This document shows positions 9,146-22,329 of a stretch of 64,000 nt of DNA, in pieces; within the stretch, counting starts at the first letter, position 1; every line of letters starts with the position of its first letter. The stretch is taken from assembly GCA_036971475.1 (NCBI GenBank), contig JBAIZL010000425.1:3826501-3890500 (forward strand), given 5' to 3'. The notes under the pieces are model-generated. The model searched no databases. It saw only the letters and a list, made by a program, of their open reading frames with translations, and was not told the origin of the DNA. The position numbers were made by a program, and so were the translations under genes. This DNA is from Prosapia bicincta (taxonomy: Eukaryota; Arthropoda; Insecta; Hemiptera; Cercopidae).

Positions 9146-10802
9146 TTAGGCTGGCTTGAAAAACTTCGTTATTGGAGCTTGTTTCTTCTCCTTTTCAAGT
9201 TCCTTCTGAACTTCTTCATACGGTAGCATCAGGTTCTGAAGTTTTCTTTTAAAACGAAGAGCCCTTTCCATGAGAGGATCTGTCTGCAACACGTGGTCTG
9301 AGAGCTGTGTTGCCATGCGGAGAATTTCACCGACGGATTTAGGAGAGAATCTTGTCATCGTTCTAGGATCATCAGGATCTTCATCATCGTCGATCTGTTT
9401 GGCTTCTTCATTTTGGGGTATCATCAATTCCTCCAACTCTTCCACTGTCAATTCTTGATTGTCCCCTTGAATCATATCTTGAACGTCCTGGTGGTCGATT
9501 TGAGAGAAACCCTCACCCTCCACGTTGTGAGCGATTTCTAAAATTGAATCCACCACTTGTGCTCCAATTCCATCCATGTTTCCTGCTACATCTCCAACGA
9601 CTTCAGGCCACAATTTTCTCCAACATGCGTTAATAGTTGATGGCTTCACTTCATTGATGGATTCCTTTATGTTAATCAAACAATCTGCGATGTTGTAGGT
9701 TTTCCACATCAATGAAACGGTAGAATCAGGGGCATCATCCATTCCTTTCAAAAGACGCTCAAATGTTCTGCGCACATAATAAGCCTTGAAAGCAGCGATT
9801 ACTCCTTGATCTAAAGGCTGTAGGATTGATGTGGTGTTGGCGGGAAGAAACATGAGTTTAACGTTTGGATGGTCAATTTGAGGATGCCCAGGGGCATTGT
9901 CAACCAACAGTAAGACTTTAAAAGGCAGGTTTTTGGACTCAAGATAAGCTTTCACCTCAGGAATAAAACAGTTGGTGAACCAATCACGAAACAATTCCCC
10001 AGTAACCCAAGCTTTTTTGTTAGACCTCCAAAATACAGGCAGGTGATCTTTATCTTTACCTTTCAGGGCCCTTGGGTTTTGAGACTTATAAACAAGCAGG
10101 CTTTTAATCATAAACCCACTAGCATTGACACAAAACAATAGGGTTAGTCGATCTTTGGCGGCCTTGAAGCCAGGTGCTGTTTTTTTCAGATTTTGATAAC
10201 AATGTTCTTGAAGGCATCCTTTTCCAAAAAAGGCCTGTTTCATCAGCGTTGAACACCTGTTCCGGACAGTAACCTTCCTCTTCCAAGACATTTTGAAGCT
10301 TTGGAGGAAATTCTGCAGCAGCTGTGTGGTCTGCAGAGGCTGCCTCGCCTACGAGTTTCACATTATGAAGGCTAAAACGATGCTTAAATCTTTCAAACCA
10401 CCCCTTACTGGCTAAAAACTGTACCGGATCTGAAGATTCACTGCTCTCCATCAATGACTCAGCAAAATGCTTGTGAAGATGCTTGGCCTTTTCTCTGATA
10501 ATATGCGAGCTTAAAGGAACTTTCTTCCTCGTTTGATCCTCTATCCATATGCTCAACGCCTTTTCAGTTTTTTCAATTCTCACGTCTCGAGAAACAGAAG
10601 CAGTTTTTGCACAGAGAAGTCCACCTTCTGTCACACTGTCTCTAATTTTCTTTTCGTTTTTTCGAATTTCCCGAACACTGGACTCATTCAATCCATATTT
10701 TTTTGCGACTGGAGCAAATTTGTCAACTTTCAGTGCATCAAGAATTTTTATTTTTTCAACTAAGGACAACACAACACGTTTTCTTTTCTCAATCTTAGAC
10801 AT
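9146..10802 (-). pseudogene. Tigger transposase, broken by one frameshift
   Basis: It cuts and pastes the element at TA sites. The reading starts at ATG 10800-10802 (MSKIEKRKR). Residues about 10-55 form the CENP-B N-terminal helix-turn-helix (LSLVEKIKILDAL, then YGLNESSVREIRKNEKKI). About 75-150 is a Tc5/CENP-B-type second DNA-binding domain (GWFERFKHRFSLHNVKLVGE). A DDE_1 catalytic domain follows: first D in VFNADETGLFWKRMPSRT, second in LLLVDNAPGHP, third in SILQPLDQGVI, with 29 residues between the last two (DD29/30D type). A run of seven T on the plus strand at 10180-10186 shifts the frame after the SKSEK region; conserved sequence (APGFKAAKDRLTLLF) resumes in the other frame. The C-terminal part is acidic and ends in QAPITKFFKPA. 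Combined length of about 550 residues is usual for the family. Confidence 0.93.
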
Positions 10803-11109
10803 GTTAATTCACTCAACCGAAGAAAACAGAACAAAACTCACACTCGAATACTCAACGACACATCGAACACACTTTTACTTTTTACACTCGAACACTGTCA
10901 CAAAGAGCTGAACGCATACACGTCTCTGGCGAGTGATACTAACTGACTGACGTGTTGTGTGGCGGATGGCGGGAATATGCGCGCGCAGACTACAAAAGCA
11001 AAGCAGACGAAGGTAGTGAGTGGAATGGGAAAGAAGCTGGCGGGTAGGGGTGGTAGGGGGATGGGTACCACGAATTGCTTTATAACTACGCTCCTAAGAA
11101 TTACATACT

Positions 11110-11185
11110 GAAAATTTGTATCAGCTCAATTCGCGGATAACCGAATCCCGCGGATGCCGAACCCGCGGATAAGGAGGGATTACTG
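11110..11185 (-). repeat. Tigger right terminal inverted repeat and subterminal repeats
   Basis: Ends in GGAGGGATTACTG, the complement of the left end. CGCGGAT motifs at about 11134, 11150 and 11164 mirror those of the left end. Confidence 0.9.
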
Positions 11186-11677
11186 TACTTATCCTTCAAT
11201 CGTATCTATGGGAACACAACGTCCTTAAAAATAATATTTGTACCGCAATAGGTTACAATGCTTATTTACCAATAGTCACCATTTATAATTATCACCAGAA
11301 TCAATAGGTTTCAGAGAGAAAACAGAGTAAAATATGTTGAATTAAGTTCAATTTATTTTTGTTGCACAACTTAAGAGCCACGTTTAATTTTCAATAAAAC
11401 TCACTCAGTTTTGTAACGGTACAGTTTCAATTTAAAATAACTAACCGGTTACCATAGCAACAGATCTGAATTTCCAATCCCAACAGCTTTTATTTTCAAA
11501 AGTCGAGGCTGGAAAGGAAATCATTGTAATTGTGTACGGTACTAAAGCACAGGAGGTGATGTTACTGCTTTCCTTGATTCTACAGGTAAAGTGGTTTGTT
11601 TGAAAGAAAAAGTATTGTTTTAAAATTTACGTTTGGCATGGAGACAATGTAAATACAGCCACACCATAATTCATATA

Positions 11678-12374
11678 CAACGCAATTTCGGAAATCCGAA
11701 CTTAAATACTCGGAACACTCCAGTAATCCGATCCGAACAGCGAAAAAAAAGTATTTCGTAAAGAGCCTTAGTGCTTGAGGCTAGTGGAAAGACAGAGGGA
11801 GAAACAAGTTCTATGAAAAACATGTACAATTGGATTTCCCGGAATTGTTTTCTGTTGCTCTCTTTCATAGTTTTCAGAAGAATCCTCCTCCATTCTATAC
11901 GTATGGTGGGATACTTAACAGTGACTTTATTCGGTCTTATTTTTGCTTTTCATGTGCTCAGTGACGTGTTAAAATGAGTGACAAAAGACATGGTAAAACA
12001 CTGTCTTTAAATGACAAGTGCGTCACCTTATTACGTCTCGACACCACAGATACTTCTTCCAATCTGGCCCGTGAGTTTAATGTTGGTAAGACGAGAGTCA
12101 CTGATTTGAAAAAAAAAATTGTTTGAATAATTTTTCACATATTTGCGGACGCAGAGGTTCTGAGGAAGGTACAGAGAAGAGAGAGACAATCCACACAGGT
12201 AATACACTCCTTGATGACGCTACTTATCGTGGTTTTTACACGAACGTGTGATCACTGGTGGATATGTTTTCAGCATTTTTCCCAATACATATTATTAGGT
12301 TCTGTAATCCGAACTTATTAGTTACCCGAACAACCCCCTGCAAAGAATTAGTTCGGATTGCCGAGATTGCACTG
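11678..12374 (+). mobile_element. Deleted pogo/Tigger-type element with CENP-B-like N-terminus
   Basis: Terminal inverted repeats of about 26 bp (left CAACGCAATTTCGG, right complement CAGTGCAATCTCGG, both followed by AATCCGAACT) are flanked by TA at 11676-11677 and 12375-12376. At about 0.7 kb it is far shorter than a full element. The coding relic at 11974-12126 belongs to it. It is a different family from the element at 8837-11185, with different ends and protein sequence. Confidence 0.8.
11974..12126 (+). pseudogene. N-terminal fragment of a pogo-type transposase
   Basis: Starts MSDKRHGKTLSLNDKC and continues LLRLDTTDTSSNLAREFNVG to TRVTDLKKKI, then stops after 50 codons. This is the first CENP-B-type helix-turn-helix, which in the family binds the element ends. 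The stop follows a run of nine or more A at about 12110, suggesting a slip mutation. Downstream sequence to the right end keeps no catalytic domain. Confidence 0.75.
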
Positions 12375-12899
12375 TAAATAGAATGGGAATTAATTTCAAT
12401 AAAAAAAGAAACATATAAAACACTTAGAATAGTGTAATTAAAATGTTCGGCCTAATATTACCGTAATCAGTTATACAGTAAGATTACGTTATTCTGTGTC
12501 TTGTGTAATTGAGAGATTTGGTTAGACACGGATATAACCGGATACAACCGCTAAGCGTGTCATTACAGCTAACAATTCTCTAGATCTGATGGAACTTGAC
12601 ACAGGGCTATTGTAATTACAACAGACTTTGTGCATCTGTTAGGAAGTAATGCAGTGGACATAATTTGCCCTCTAGATTTAACAATTCCTGTTTTGGCTTT
12701 CAGTGTAGTTATAATAATTAATATTATGATAATAATATTCAATACATTGATTTTTGTAGTTTATTGTTGGACAGTAATTTTAACTAACAATAGGCTATTT
12801 ATTACAAGAACATTACATACATCAGAATAATTTAAAACTATTTTTTTTTTATTAAGACAGTGGTCATTTAATTCCATCTATTAACTTACGCTTTCCTTA

Positions 12900-13410
12900 T
12901 ATACTGAAGGTTTCGAACTGAGGAACTAGGTTCAAATTCAGAACTTTGGAACTGAGCCAACTCTCCAATAATTAGACATTAATTACTTAAAGATGTATAT
13001 GCAATTATAAGAGAAAGATTCCTTGATAAGTATGGCAATACAAGAGGTGGATAGAATGAGAAATTATAGATCATCATCAGCTTCATAAGTTAGAAACGAA
13101 AAAAAGAAAGTGAATAAATATATCAATCAATAATAATAATCCAGCACGATATAATGTATAGAGAAGAAAATGGCAAGGAAATTAGCTTTTTTGCCATTTA
13201 CTAAATATTTATATTATTTGATTATATTTATATACATATTATTATTTTTATTAATTTTATATTATTTATATTGTAATTATAAAATTAGAAGACCAAAATA
13301 GAATCTTTTTGTCGACTTCGGTAGAAATTGGCTTTTTTCTAAATGACTTGTTTTACTTTAGTGACTATATTATTAAACAACAATTAATTACTTAAATTTT
13401 TCAGTAACTG
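12900..13410 (-). repeat. tRNA-like repeat family R1, copy 1
   Basis: Shares ordered blocks with 47375-47990 and 54895-55640. On the minus strand these are a B-box-like AGTTCGAAACC (12909-12919), then at higher coordinates a CCAACTCTCC block, ACTTAAAGATGTATATG, an AGCTTCATAAGTTAGAAACG block, CCAGCACGAT, and GTCGACTTCGGTAGAAATTG. The copy is diverged. An internal promoter of the tRNA type is a guess from the B-box match. Confidence 0.5.
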
Positions 13411-16400
13411 TGTAACTTGAAAATTCGTTTCATGTTTTTATTTTTAACATTTAAGCTATAATACAAGTGGAACTTGAAAAATGTATAGCTATCGAATCGA
13501 ATTTGTAAATCCCAAGCGTGTACAAAGTTAACTTTTTTAGAAACATTCTCGGGAATTTTATTCTGAAGACAATAACATTTTTGATAAATTGATTTGCCTT
13601 GTTTTACTAACATGAAAAACGTAATTTTATCATTAAAATGTACGCTGAGACAAATTATAAATAACCTAAAGTTACTTAAAATAATTCTGTATATTCTATT
13701 TATAATAGCACAAGTGATTATGTTCTTCTTCAAACAACCGACTGTATCGAGAAAGTAGATTGTGCTTTCTAATTATCAACAGATTTTCTTTACTGAATGT
13801 TATTTTATTGTTGCTTGAATAAAGATATATTAAACCCACCTCTTATAACACCGACATAGGAAAGCATAGTTGAATTCATGATATAAAATACCATATAACT
13901 TTCCAAGACGATAGTATGGACTAAGTATTATCTATATTTTTATTTATTTTATTTATTTATTACAACTTTTACATAATTTTTATTTTGTCTTGTCGAGTAG
14001 AAATAAAACCCTTGAGGGTTCCATAAGTGCCGGTAGCGGAAGTTGGGGCAACGATTTAAAATTAGATTAAAAAATACAAATAGAATTAACCGTCAAAGAG
14101 ATGGTATGCATTTTAAACTAGAGCCGGAATAAAAAAGCATTGATTCTATGAAAAAAGTGTTTTGTTATTGGTCTAATATTGCCAGCTCGAGACCTTGATA
14201 CCGGGAGATGACGGTGTTAGACTGTGTTAGAACAAGCGGATAGATTCTTAAGGAAGAAGGAAAGTTTGTGACGGAAAAGGAAAGTTAATTTTAAAAAAGG
14301 CAAAGGGGATTAATTACGTAAAGAAAATGGGATAATTGTTTGATAGGATTAATTTAAAGGAGGCTAGGAATTTGTAAAGTGTAATAAGTGTTGCAAAGCG
14401 ACACCTGTTGGGGAAACTATCTACCAATCTTCGAGGTAAAGAGGGCAAGGAGGTGGTTAAAGAGAAACCAGTATCCCAGTACTAGAGAGTGAGTGAGCAA
14501 AACGTCCGGAGGTAATCATGCACGTTCAGTGAGCCACAGATATTTAGATTATTAAATATCTTATATTACTGTCAGTAACATTTAAGTCAACGCAGCAAAA
14601 TTATTTTTTAGAATATTAGAAAGCCAAAAATTTAATTATAATTGTAATAAATAACACTCAAAGTTTTTAAAATATTTGTTTCGATGTCCTGAATACAGTA
14701 ACCTTATCTACAACGGAGAATAAATGGGTAATTTACATTAGATACCAATAATTAGGCATGGCTTGAGATAAGTCATTGTCTAGGAGCGATTCTTTCTTTC
14801 AATCAAAAATTATTCTTAACTTTGATTGATAATTTTAAAGAGGTTATTAAACTAGAGTTTGGTCACCTATTAGTGTATCATTATTTCTATCAACTAGTGA
14901 GCAGTTCATTCAACAGTTGAGCCTCTGGCAGTACAGAATGTGGCATACTAGAGAACATTATAACTTTAAAACATGTTAAAAACGCAAAATTACTTAATAT
15001 TCATAACTTAAAATTCTCGTTATAAAATTGTAGAAGCTATAATAGAACTAATTAATTCCCGAGAATCAAGTTGTTTATAAAATCTTCCGACAGGAGCAAA
15101 AAGGTGTTGCAATCAAGAAGACTTGCGAAAACAAAACCATGTAATAAATGAATATGGAGAAAAATAAATAAATAGATTGTTTTAACAAAATTGGAAACTC
15201 AAACCAGAATATCATATAAAGTAAATAGCTCTAATAGAAGTCGAAATAAAATTATTAAAAGTAAGTCAAGCAGACAGGGGTCGAGATTATATTCAAACAA
15301 CCTCGCTCCTAACACTATCAAGGCTCTGATAGGTTGATTAACGTAACGGTGTTCACCAATGGATAATCATGCTTCTGAAGAAGAAAGCGAGGATGCTAGT
15401 TTTAGTCATATAGAAGCCATCAAAGAAACAACACATCTGTATTAAGTTCCTGAAGTGATGATTCAAAATATGTGTTGAAAAACGTACGATAGTGTAAGAT
15501 GAGATACGGAAGTGTTAGGATATTTGAGCTATATGCTCAGATATCCAACTAAAAACCATCTCGACCTGTTGAATGTGAAAGTATAAAACCACCGTAAAAA
15601 GTGAATTTGGAGGAGACGCCGTCCATTAGAACATATTTAAAAACACTGTGAATTGTAATGAAAAAAGTTTTGACCAATCAGACCATTTAGTAAGATGTAT
15701 AAACAAAACATCAAGATAGTCACCAAGGCCTACTGGGTGTTAGGAAGCCATTTCTCGACAAGTTGCAGACGTACAGAAGCCATCAGTATTGCGTTTTATA
15801 AACAATAATATTTATTTAAATTACACTTTATTCCGATCAATATTAATTAAAATTTAAAATTCAATATACAGTCTAAGCGAAATAAACCACGCTTAGGTTA
15901 ACTAAAATAAACTTCAAAACTGACTCTCCATTTAACAGTTTGTATGAAATGGAGAGAGGTTACATAATTGAATAAAAAATGTTCAATGTGGCTTTATTTC
16001 TTGAGAAGTGATATAAATTCTCATAGGTTATATAATGAACATAATTATTATAATTGTGGTCACGTAAATGTGTTTTAATATGTAAAACAATTGCTAATGT
16101 ATTAATTAACCAAACGTTTGGGTAAATCTTTGCCAGACTTACATATTTTGGTTTTTATTTGGGTAATACTCGTATATTAGAAATAAATTCAAATTTTGAT
16201 TGGAAATATAATAGATATAATGATATGTATCGAACCATTAGATTTTGAGTATATCATAATACGAGTATGATAATAGAAAGTGTAAACTAAAGCCTAGGAT
16301 AAATTAAAAGTAGGAAGCCTATTCTAAATTTAGGGAGAATAACCTAGAATATTAATGCGGTAATAATATGGAAAATAAATAATCATTAGTATGAAATAAG

Positions 16401-16590
16401 TTATAAATGTTCGGGGGGGGGGTTATATTAATTCTAAGACAAACAGTCCTAAATTTAAGTAATTCACTGTTAGTACACAAAAAGAAATTAGACAGGGTTT
16501 AGGCTATATATAAATTTTTATTTCGCTATTTGTACACAACAAGAAAATGGTTAAGTAAGATCATTGTAAACAGAGTTTTGGGCATATTTT
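13411..16590. other. Unassigned DNA
   Basis: No gene recognised. Around 14000-14540 the sequence is less AT-rich and more complex than its flanks (for example GCCAGCTCGAGACC at 14181-14194), which would suit an old, non-coding transposon end, but no ends or homologous copy were found in the window. The long minus-strand frame at 13401-13733 has no recognisable motif. Confidence 0.35.
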
Positions 16591-16594
16591 AAAA

Positions 16595-16691
16595 ATGTGT
16601 GTGTGTGTGTGTTTGAGTATGTGTGTGCATGTGTTTGTGTGTGTGTGTTTGAATATGTGTGTGCATGTGTTTGTGTTTGTGTGTGTGTTTA

Positions 16692-16768
<77 letters not shown>

Positions 16769-16775
16769 TTGTGTA

Positions 16776-16806
<31 letters not shown>

Positions 16807-16835
16807 AAGAGAGAGAGAGTGAGAGAGAAAGACGG
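16595..16835. repeat. (GT)n microsatellite followed by (GA)n
   Basis: GT dinucleotides with TTTG and TATG interruptions to about 16794, then GAGAGA and AAAGA to about 16832. A short run of nine G lies upstream at about 16412-16420. Confidence 0.95.
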
Positions 16836-18419
16836 ACAGTGCATATGAAAATAACCTCAAAATTTAACCTCTATACGTTAACAATTATGCTAAAATATAC
16901 TATCTATATGTGTAAAATCATAGGAAATGCCTCCAGGTGAACATTAATTTTTATGAATTTACTTTTTGTTAACAATATTGTAATTATTTTAAGAATGCAA
17001 TTATCAAAAGATAATATTTGATGCTCGTATAAGATATAAATATAATAATCTAAATATATGTATTACGTTGAAAAATATAATTTTGGAGATAAGTATCAAC
17101 TCAAGTTGAGTTTTTCATCAGAGCTATTTGATTTTATTATTTACTCTTTTGCAGTTTCTTTCGTTTTGTTTTTTATTGTACAAAAACGGTATAGTAACAC
17201 ACAAAACAGCCTTGATTCACGGAAAAGAAAACAGGTATTGTGCAATGGGAAAAATTGGATTGTAAAATATTGTTTTCTACATTCCTTGTCAACGACCTTT
17301 ATGCAAGGATATTATCTTTTCGTGATTTATAATATGGCTAATGTTAAATTAGTTTCTGTTTAATTAATTTCATTACTGGATTGAGTGGAATGCTTTCCAG
17401 GAATTCCTGGCTCGGTGTTCATTACGGCCCCGGTTGGGAATACCGACTCCCAAACTATTAGCAAAGTTCCAAACTAGACCTAATGGAAACTCGTGTGAGA
17501 AGTTATTACACTTGTTCAATGGAATTTGAGCATCGATACAATAACATTAAAACAACCAAGATAGTAACGCATAAGTGATTTTACGGTACTTTCATTCTAT
17601 GCCTATTTCTTCGTGAAATATTCAGGCTAAAAATAAAAACCTATCTCGAAGACATAGAAGATATTTAATTTCTTAAAAAAATAATATTGAATTGTAATCT
17701 AATCGTAAAAAAAACAATGATAAATGAAAATATACATCCATATTATGTTGATACAAACGTACTTCTGTTATACCTGCTGGCTAAGTTAAAGCTTTTTTAT
17801 TTACTTATTTCGCTACTGGTAAAATATCGTCCAATATCTAGGTGTGAAATTTAACCTAAAAGCACGTTTCCGCATATACATGCACTAACTTATGAACCTA
17901 GTTTAGCAATATATGAAACAGAAAATTACTCAGTCGGAAACACAACGACGGGCAATACATCTGCCCTATAGTTTCAGTTTAATTATTTGTTTATTTAATA
18001 CTTTCTTTAATTGCACCTTAAATCAAATAATAATTATTTTAAAAATATAATACATTGTATTTTGGTATACTGGAATATGTTTATTCACAAAAATGTTACA
18101 CAAATTAATACAATCTTTAATTTAAATATTATAATCACACATGATCAAACTTTAAGAAGATTCATTAATCATAATTAAATTTCTTAACTTCAATAGGTCA
18201 AGAACAATGAAGAAGACATTCGTAGAGTAACACAATTAATGTGTGCCAGTATTATTCAATCGATAACGTTTGAACCTAATCGCACTTTGATAAACTTTGA
18301 GTACAATACTTGTATTGTCACTTAACGGTTTATCTAGTTCATTGGCGAATTTGAAGGTTGGTGAAATCCCTTGAGCAGTGTTGGTTAAAATTATATTGTT
18401 ATAAATTGTTTACAGCAAA

Positions 18420-18420
<1 letters not shown>
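16836..18420. other. Unassigned AT-rich DNA
   Basis: Nothing recognisable; the open frame at 17058-17363 has no known motif and a composition expected of AT-rich non-coding DNA. Confidence 0.4.
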
Positions 18421-18453
<33 letters not shown>

Positions 18454-18658
18454 CAATATGTATTCTTGTGTATTAATAAAGAACTAAGTCAAAATAGAAA
18501 TACAAGAATTATAATTGAATTTACAATTCAAAGCTTTTCGTTGGCTAACAGTACCAACATCATCAGGAATATTAAACAATTCAATTGTTCTTGTATTTCT
18601 ATAATTCTTGTATTTGTATTTTGACTTAGTTCTTTATATATATATATACACACACACA
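18421..18658. mobile_element. (TA)n-bounded palindrome with hammerhead-like core
   Basis: A (TA)n tract (18421-18452) is followed by a left arm with AAAGAACTAAGTCAAAATA, a core at 18533-18566, and an inverted right arm ending TTGACTTAGTTCTTT before a second TA/CA tract. Arms of about 45 bp match well. Nothing is coded. Confidence 0.65.
18533..18566 (-). ncRNA. Hammerhead-like motif in (TA)n-bounded palindrome
   Basis: Minus strand: CTGATGA, extra T, stem II GTTGG with CCAAC (loop TACTGTTAG), then GAAAAGC. Nearly the same core recurs at 37114-37147 and 37191-37224. Confidence 0.5.
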
Positions 18659-21015
18659 ATAGGTTTATCTACAATACAGTATACGTAAATTATATATTTG
18701 AAATTAAAACACTCATTTTTAAATGCACATATATTACTTCTCCATTTCTGTATTATTGTAATTTCTTTATAGCCCTCGTGGTTTTTTGTTTCACGTATTC
18801 AATTAAAATGTCAATTCAGTCAAAAATGTACTTTTCATATATAATATTCAAACACCAATCCTGCCTATGCTTATATCTGCAAATTATTTTAAAAGGTTTT
18901 CAACTCTTACTAATAAACTGTAATAAAATAAGGTATTTTCGGTAACTGATAAATTTTAAAAGGTTTTGATTTTTTTGACAAAACTGTTTGAATCATATTT
19001 TGTATTCTTAGTGCCAATTTGAATATTTTAAATTTTTATTACGTATCATAAGATATTTATTTTATAGTAGTTTCTGAGACTATTAATATTTTAATCAATT
19101 GGATTGCCTTCAATATTCACACAAGTTTAGAGTGCTATTAATTAATACCAGAAGCATACTCTTGTTTCTTGCCGCCATCGATAACTGTTATAAGTCTTAA
19201 TAATGATATAATAAAGTCCTCCACTTGTAGGTACGCCCAATATTTCTATTCAAGGTTAAACAATATAGGTCACTACAGTTTGCGGTTTAATTTATCATCT
19301 TCAGCTACCAATTCGCCACCTATACAAGCACTAAACGAATAATTTATTTTTCGTTAAATATTCAGCTAACCTTTGACTTTGAAAAAAAAACTTTAAACTA
19401 AAAGAATAATTTAGAATGTAGATGAAACGAGTTTTATTTATGTCTATGTATGATAAACTATATTGAATCAGGTATATATAATCTGAAAAATGTAATTACC
19501 AGTTATTACAGTAATATTTAGTACTTTGCGTCATTAGTATGATTTCCAGAAATATAATTATTTCCAGGGAACTTATAGTTGTTAAAATTAAAGGCTAAAT
19601 GGTTTCGTGTACACTGCTTGATATGTGTTGCTATTTATTGTAAATGGTTAAACTTAGCTAGTGGGTAAGAATCCCAACTTATGCTGAACCCATATCTGAG
19701 AGACGGAGAATTTCAGTTTCTTGGGCATTTAAAATAACAAATATATGTTACAATAATTCTAGTATTAATTAGTTTGGATGAACCAATGAGAAAATGTTTG
19801 ATAGGTTAATATATAAAACACTTTATTGTACGACTAATGTAATTTCAATTATGCAAATAACGTATTTGATATACAATCAATTAAAATAAATATTTAGTTT
19901 GGTTGGAAAATATTATATCAAGCTACTAATATTTTTTACTTCTTAAAATGTGTGTATGTGCGCGCCCGCACGTAACCAATTACGAAGTGAAGTTATGTTT
20001 GATATTCCATGACAAAATAAGAAGTATCTCTTCAACATATATTTATTTGTAAAATTAATTTATAAAACATTAATTTTGTACAACTTACATTTAATTTGTT
20101 TAACTATTTATAAAACATTTAATTTATACAATTAGTTGAAAAATCAAAAAAAAATCTCGTTTCAATTTTTACATAGGTAACTACTGACAATTTGTATGCT
20201 AAATACAAATTAGGAATAATGTTATTTTATACATTAAATATTTTTAAATGGTTCGGTTTTTTAATTTCGTTTGGTCTTCTATTCCTGAAGATAGTCAAAC
20301 GTCGTGTAGAAAACATGTATGTTTTATTAATGTCACCTTAATAGAAACTTAATGTCAACAGTTTCTACAGAAAACTTTCAGAATATGTTCGAAAGTGAAA
20401 CATAATACGCAATGATCACGAAAAGTAATACCAAACAACTCATATTACATTACTCACAAACCAACCGCTTATAAAAATACTACTTTTTTTAAATTTTCTT
20501 TATTTCACGTTATTTACAGTATAAATGCCAGCTGTAAACACTATAGCTAAGAAAACACTAAGCAAAGGTCACAACTATCAGCGGCATCGGCTAATTGTCC
20601 TAATTATGCCACTTTCAAAGACACACGCCGACAATCTATTCCCTCCATTCGAAATAATATGGAAGAAATACAAATGAAGTAGAAAAATGCTTGTAACACC
20701 TTGTAGAATACTGATATCTCATAAAATATTTTTTTTATACCTCCAATTGATTATACTTGTCAAAGATTTGACCCACTTTAAGTTTTTTTCGTTTTTACAT
20801 AGGTCCTACTACTCATCCTAAACAACAAGAGACTTGATGTCGGAATCCATATGTATTCGTTAAATCTTACATTAACTTAACGAAACATAACCTAACTTTA
20901 GAAGCGATTACCTTTAACAAGCGATTCTTCAGGAATTAGCCCATTATTTTACAGACTACTTCATTACTAAACCATTGTATTATAATATAGATAGCTTAAA
21001 AGTAACTGGTTTGTT
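18659..21015. other. Unassigned AT-rich DNA
   Basis: No gene, RNA or clear repeat seen. Confidence 0.4.
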
Positions 21016-21019
21016 TAAG

Positions 21020-21640
21020 CTAAACTATTGTTGAATTGAAAGCGTTGATCTCTATTTCTGCGACAAGACTTGTATAGGAGGCCTTACGACAGTATGTTGA
21101 CAGTTGCACTCTCCCATCAACTCTTTTTAGTTTTCCTGTTACTCCTTCTCTGGCCGCCAGGCCTGATATTTGCTTATAGAATGTCCTAGTTCCCAACATC
21201 TGCAACAGCGAATTTCATTCTTCCGACTTTTTAAAGCGTCTATCACCTTCTTTACTATTTCCTCTGTCGTGTAGGGCGCTGTATTTACAGCAAAAATCAA
21301 GGCTTCGTGTCTTAGGAAGTGACTCACAATCTCAAGCTATAACGCTTGCATGGAACATCGTTCAGTGTCAACAGAAATTCACTACCTGCTGTGTCTCGAT
21401 CTATCTAACTTCATCGTGGACTTTTAGACAATATCTGTCACCAATGAATAAGCCTTCATCAAATGACAGGGAATATCAGCTTCTAATCCTTGGAGTGTGT
21501 CTTTGGAATTTCGAATACAACTTTTCAACTGAGAGTCATAGAGTTGCTCCAGATGTCGGTGACCAAATCGCAACTCCAGGCATTTCATGTTCTCATTGTA
21601 ATCTATCTTCTCGACCATTGGAAGTACTTACAGACCATTT
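21020..21640 (-). pseudogene. LTR-retrotransposon gag relic
   Basis: On the minus strand, ECLELRFG-type sequence appears as MKCLELRFGHRHLEQLYDSQ followed by KSCIRNSKDTLQGLEADI, which resembles the capsid region of gag in Ty3/gypsy-like elements. After several frame changes a DEVRYIETQQVV block follows, then CRCWELGHSISKY. This last is a CCHC zinc knuckle whose final cysteine is replaced by tyrosine. Gag packages element RNA into particles; here at least two frame breaks and stops leave it dead. No LTRs or pol were found nearby. Confidence 0.6.
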
Positions 21641-22325
21641 CTAAATAACGACAAACACAACACTGAAGGGTTTTTTGCCAATGACCAACTATTAATCAAA
21701 GCCAACGGCTCAAACCGTTTATTTATAACTTTTCCAAGACATTTTCCCATTAAATGTCGGGTCATTGCTCCGTCCAGTCAACATAGCCGCAGGTGCAGAG
21801 TATATGTATTCTGGATCTCCTCATATACCTACTGAAGATGGGAGAGGTTTTCCGCTTAGTTGCAGGCGGAACTAAGCGTTCTTCCAACGCCCACAGCCGC
21901 TTTTCCATTCTACATATAAACCGCAGTCAACTTACTCTGTAACTCACTAGTCACTGTGGAGTTATCAACCAGAATATTGTAATTTACTAGAAATGACAGT
22001 TAATTTACTATATATCTCACTGGAACTAGCAACTAGTTTATTATCTAATTTACTAGCACTGGCAAATAATTTATTCTACAATTCATTAATTTCATTCTTT
22101 AATGTACTTATACTACCTAACAGCACAACTTACTTTACTTACCATATTAATAGAATTCGCCTCTATTTTTCTTATAATTTTTTGTTAAACGTTGAATTTT
22201 CTATAAAACATTGTCTTAAGCAGTTACATTTTCCATTACATCTTTGTTTAAACCAATTGTATTTTTAAATAAAACAGTTGAATATTACATTAGGTCTTTC
22301 TTTAAATTGTACTCAATTAATAGCT
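21641..22325. other. Unassigned DNA
   Basis: The stretch 21700-21960 is less AT-rich than its flanks and may be part of the same retroelement, but I could not place it. The plus-strand frame at 21993-22268 is leucine- and asparagine-rich and looks random. Confidence 0.3.
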
Positions 22326-22329
22326 ACCG

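Larger units (their letters stand above)
8837..11185 (-). mobile_element. Tigger (pogo superfamily) DNA transposon, nearly full length
   Basis: The ends are near-perfect inverted repeats beginning CAGTAATCCCTCC, differing at one position in the first 23 bases (CCGTATCC on the left, CCTTATCC on the right). Both sides are flanked by the dinucleotide TA (8835-8836 and 11186-11187), the target duplication of the Tc1/mariner-pogo group. Inside the ends, CCGCGGAT-like motifs repeat several times and may be transposase sub-binding sites. The transposase lies on the minus strand. The length of about 2.35 kb is normal for a complete Tigger element. Good conservation of the ends and a single frame break suggest a young copy. 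Confidence 0.95.

Noticed and set aside
10533..10911. Plus-strand frames opposite the Tigger transposase
   Set aside because: Antisense shadows of the N-terminal coding region.
13401..13733. Minus-strand frame of 110 codons
   Set aside because: No recognisable motif, composition as in random AT-rich DNA, and it begins at the edge of a dispersed repeat.
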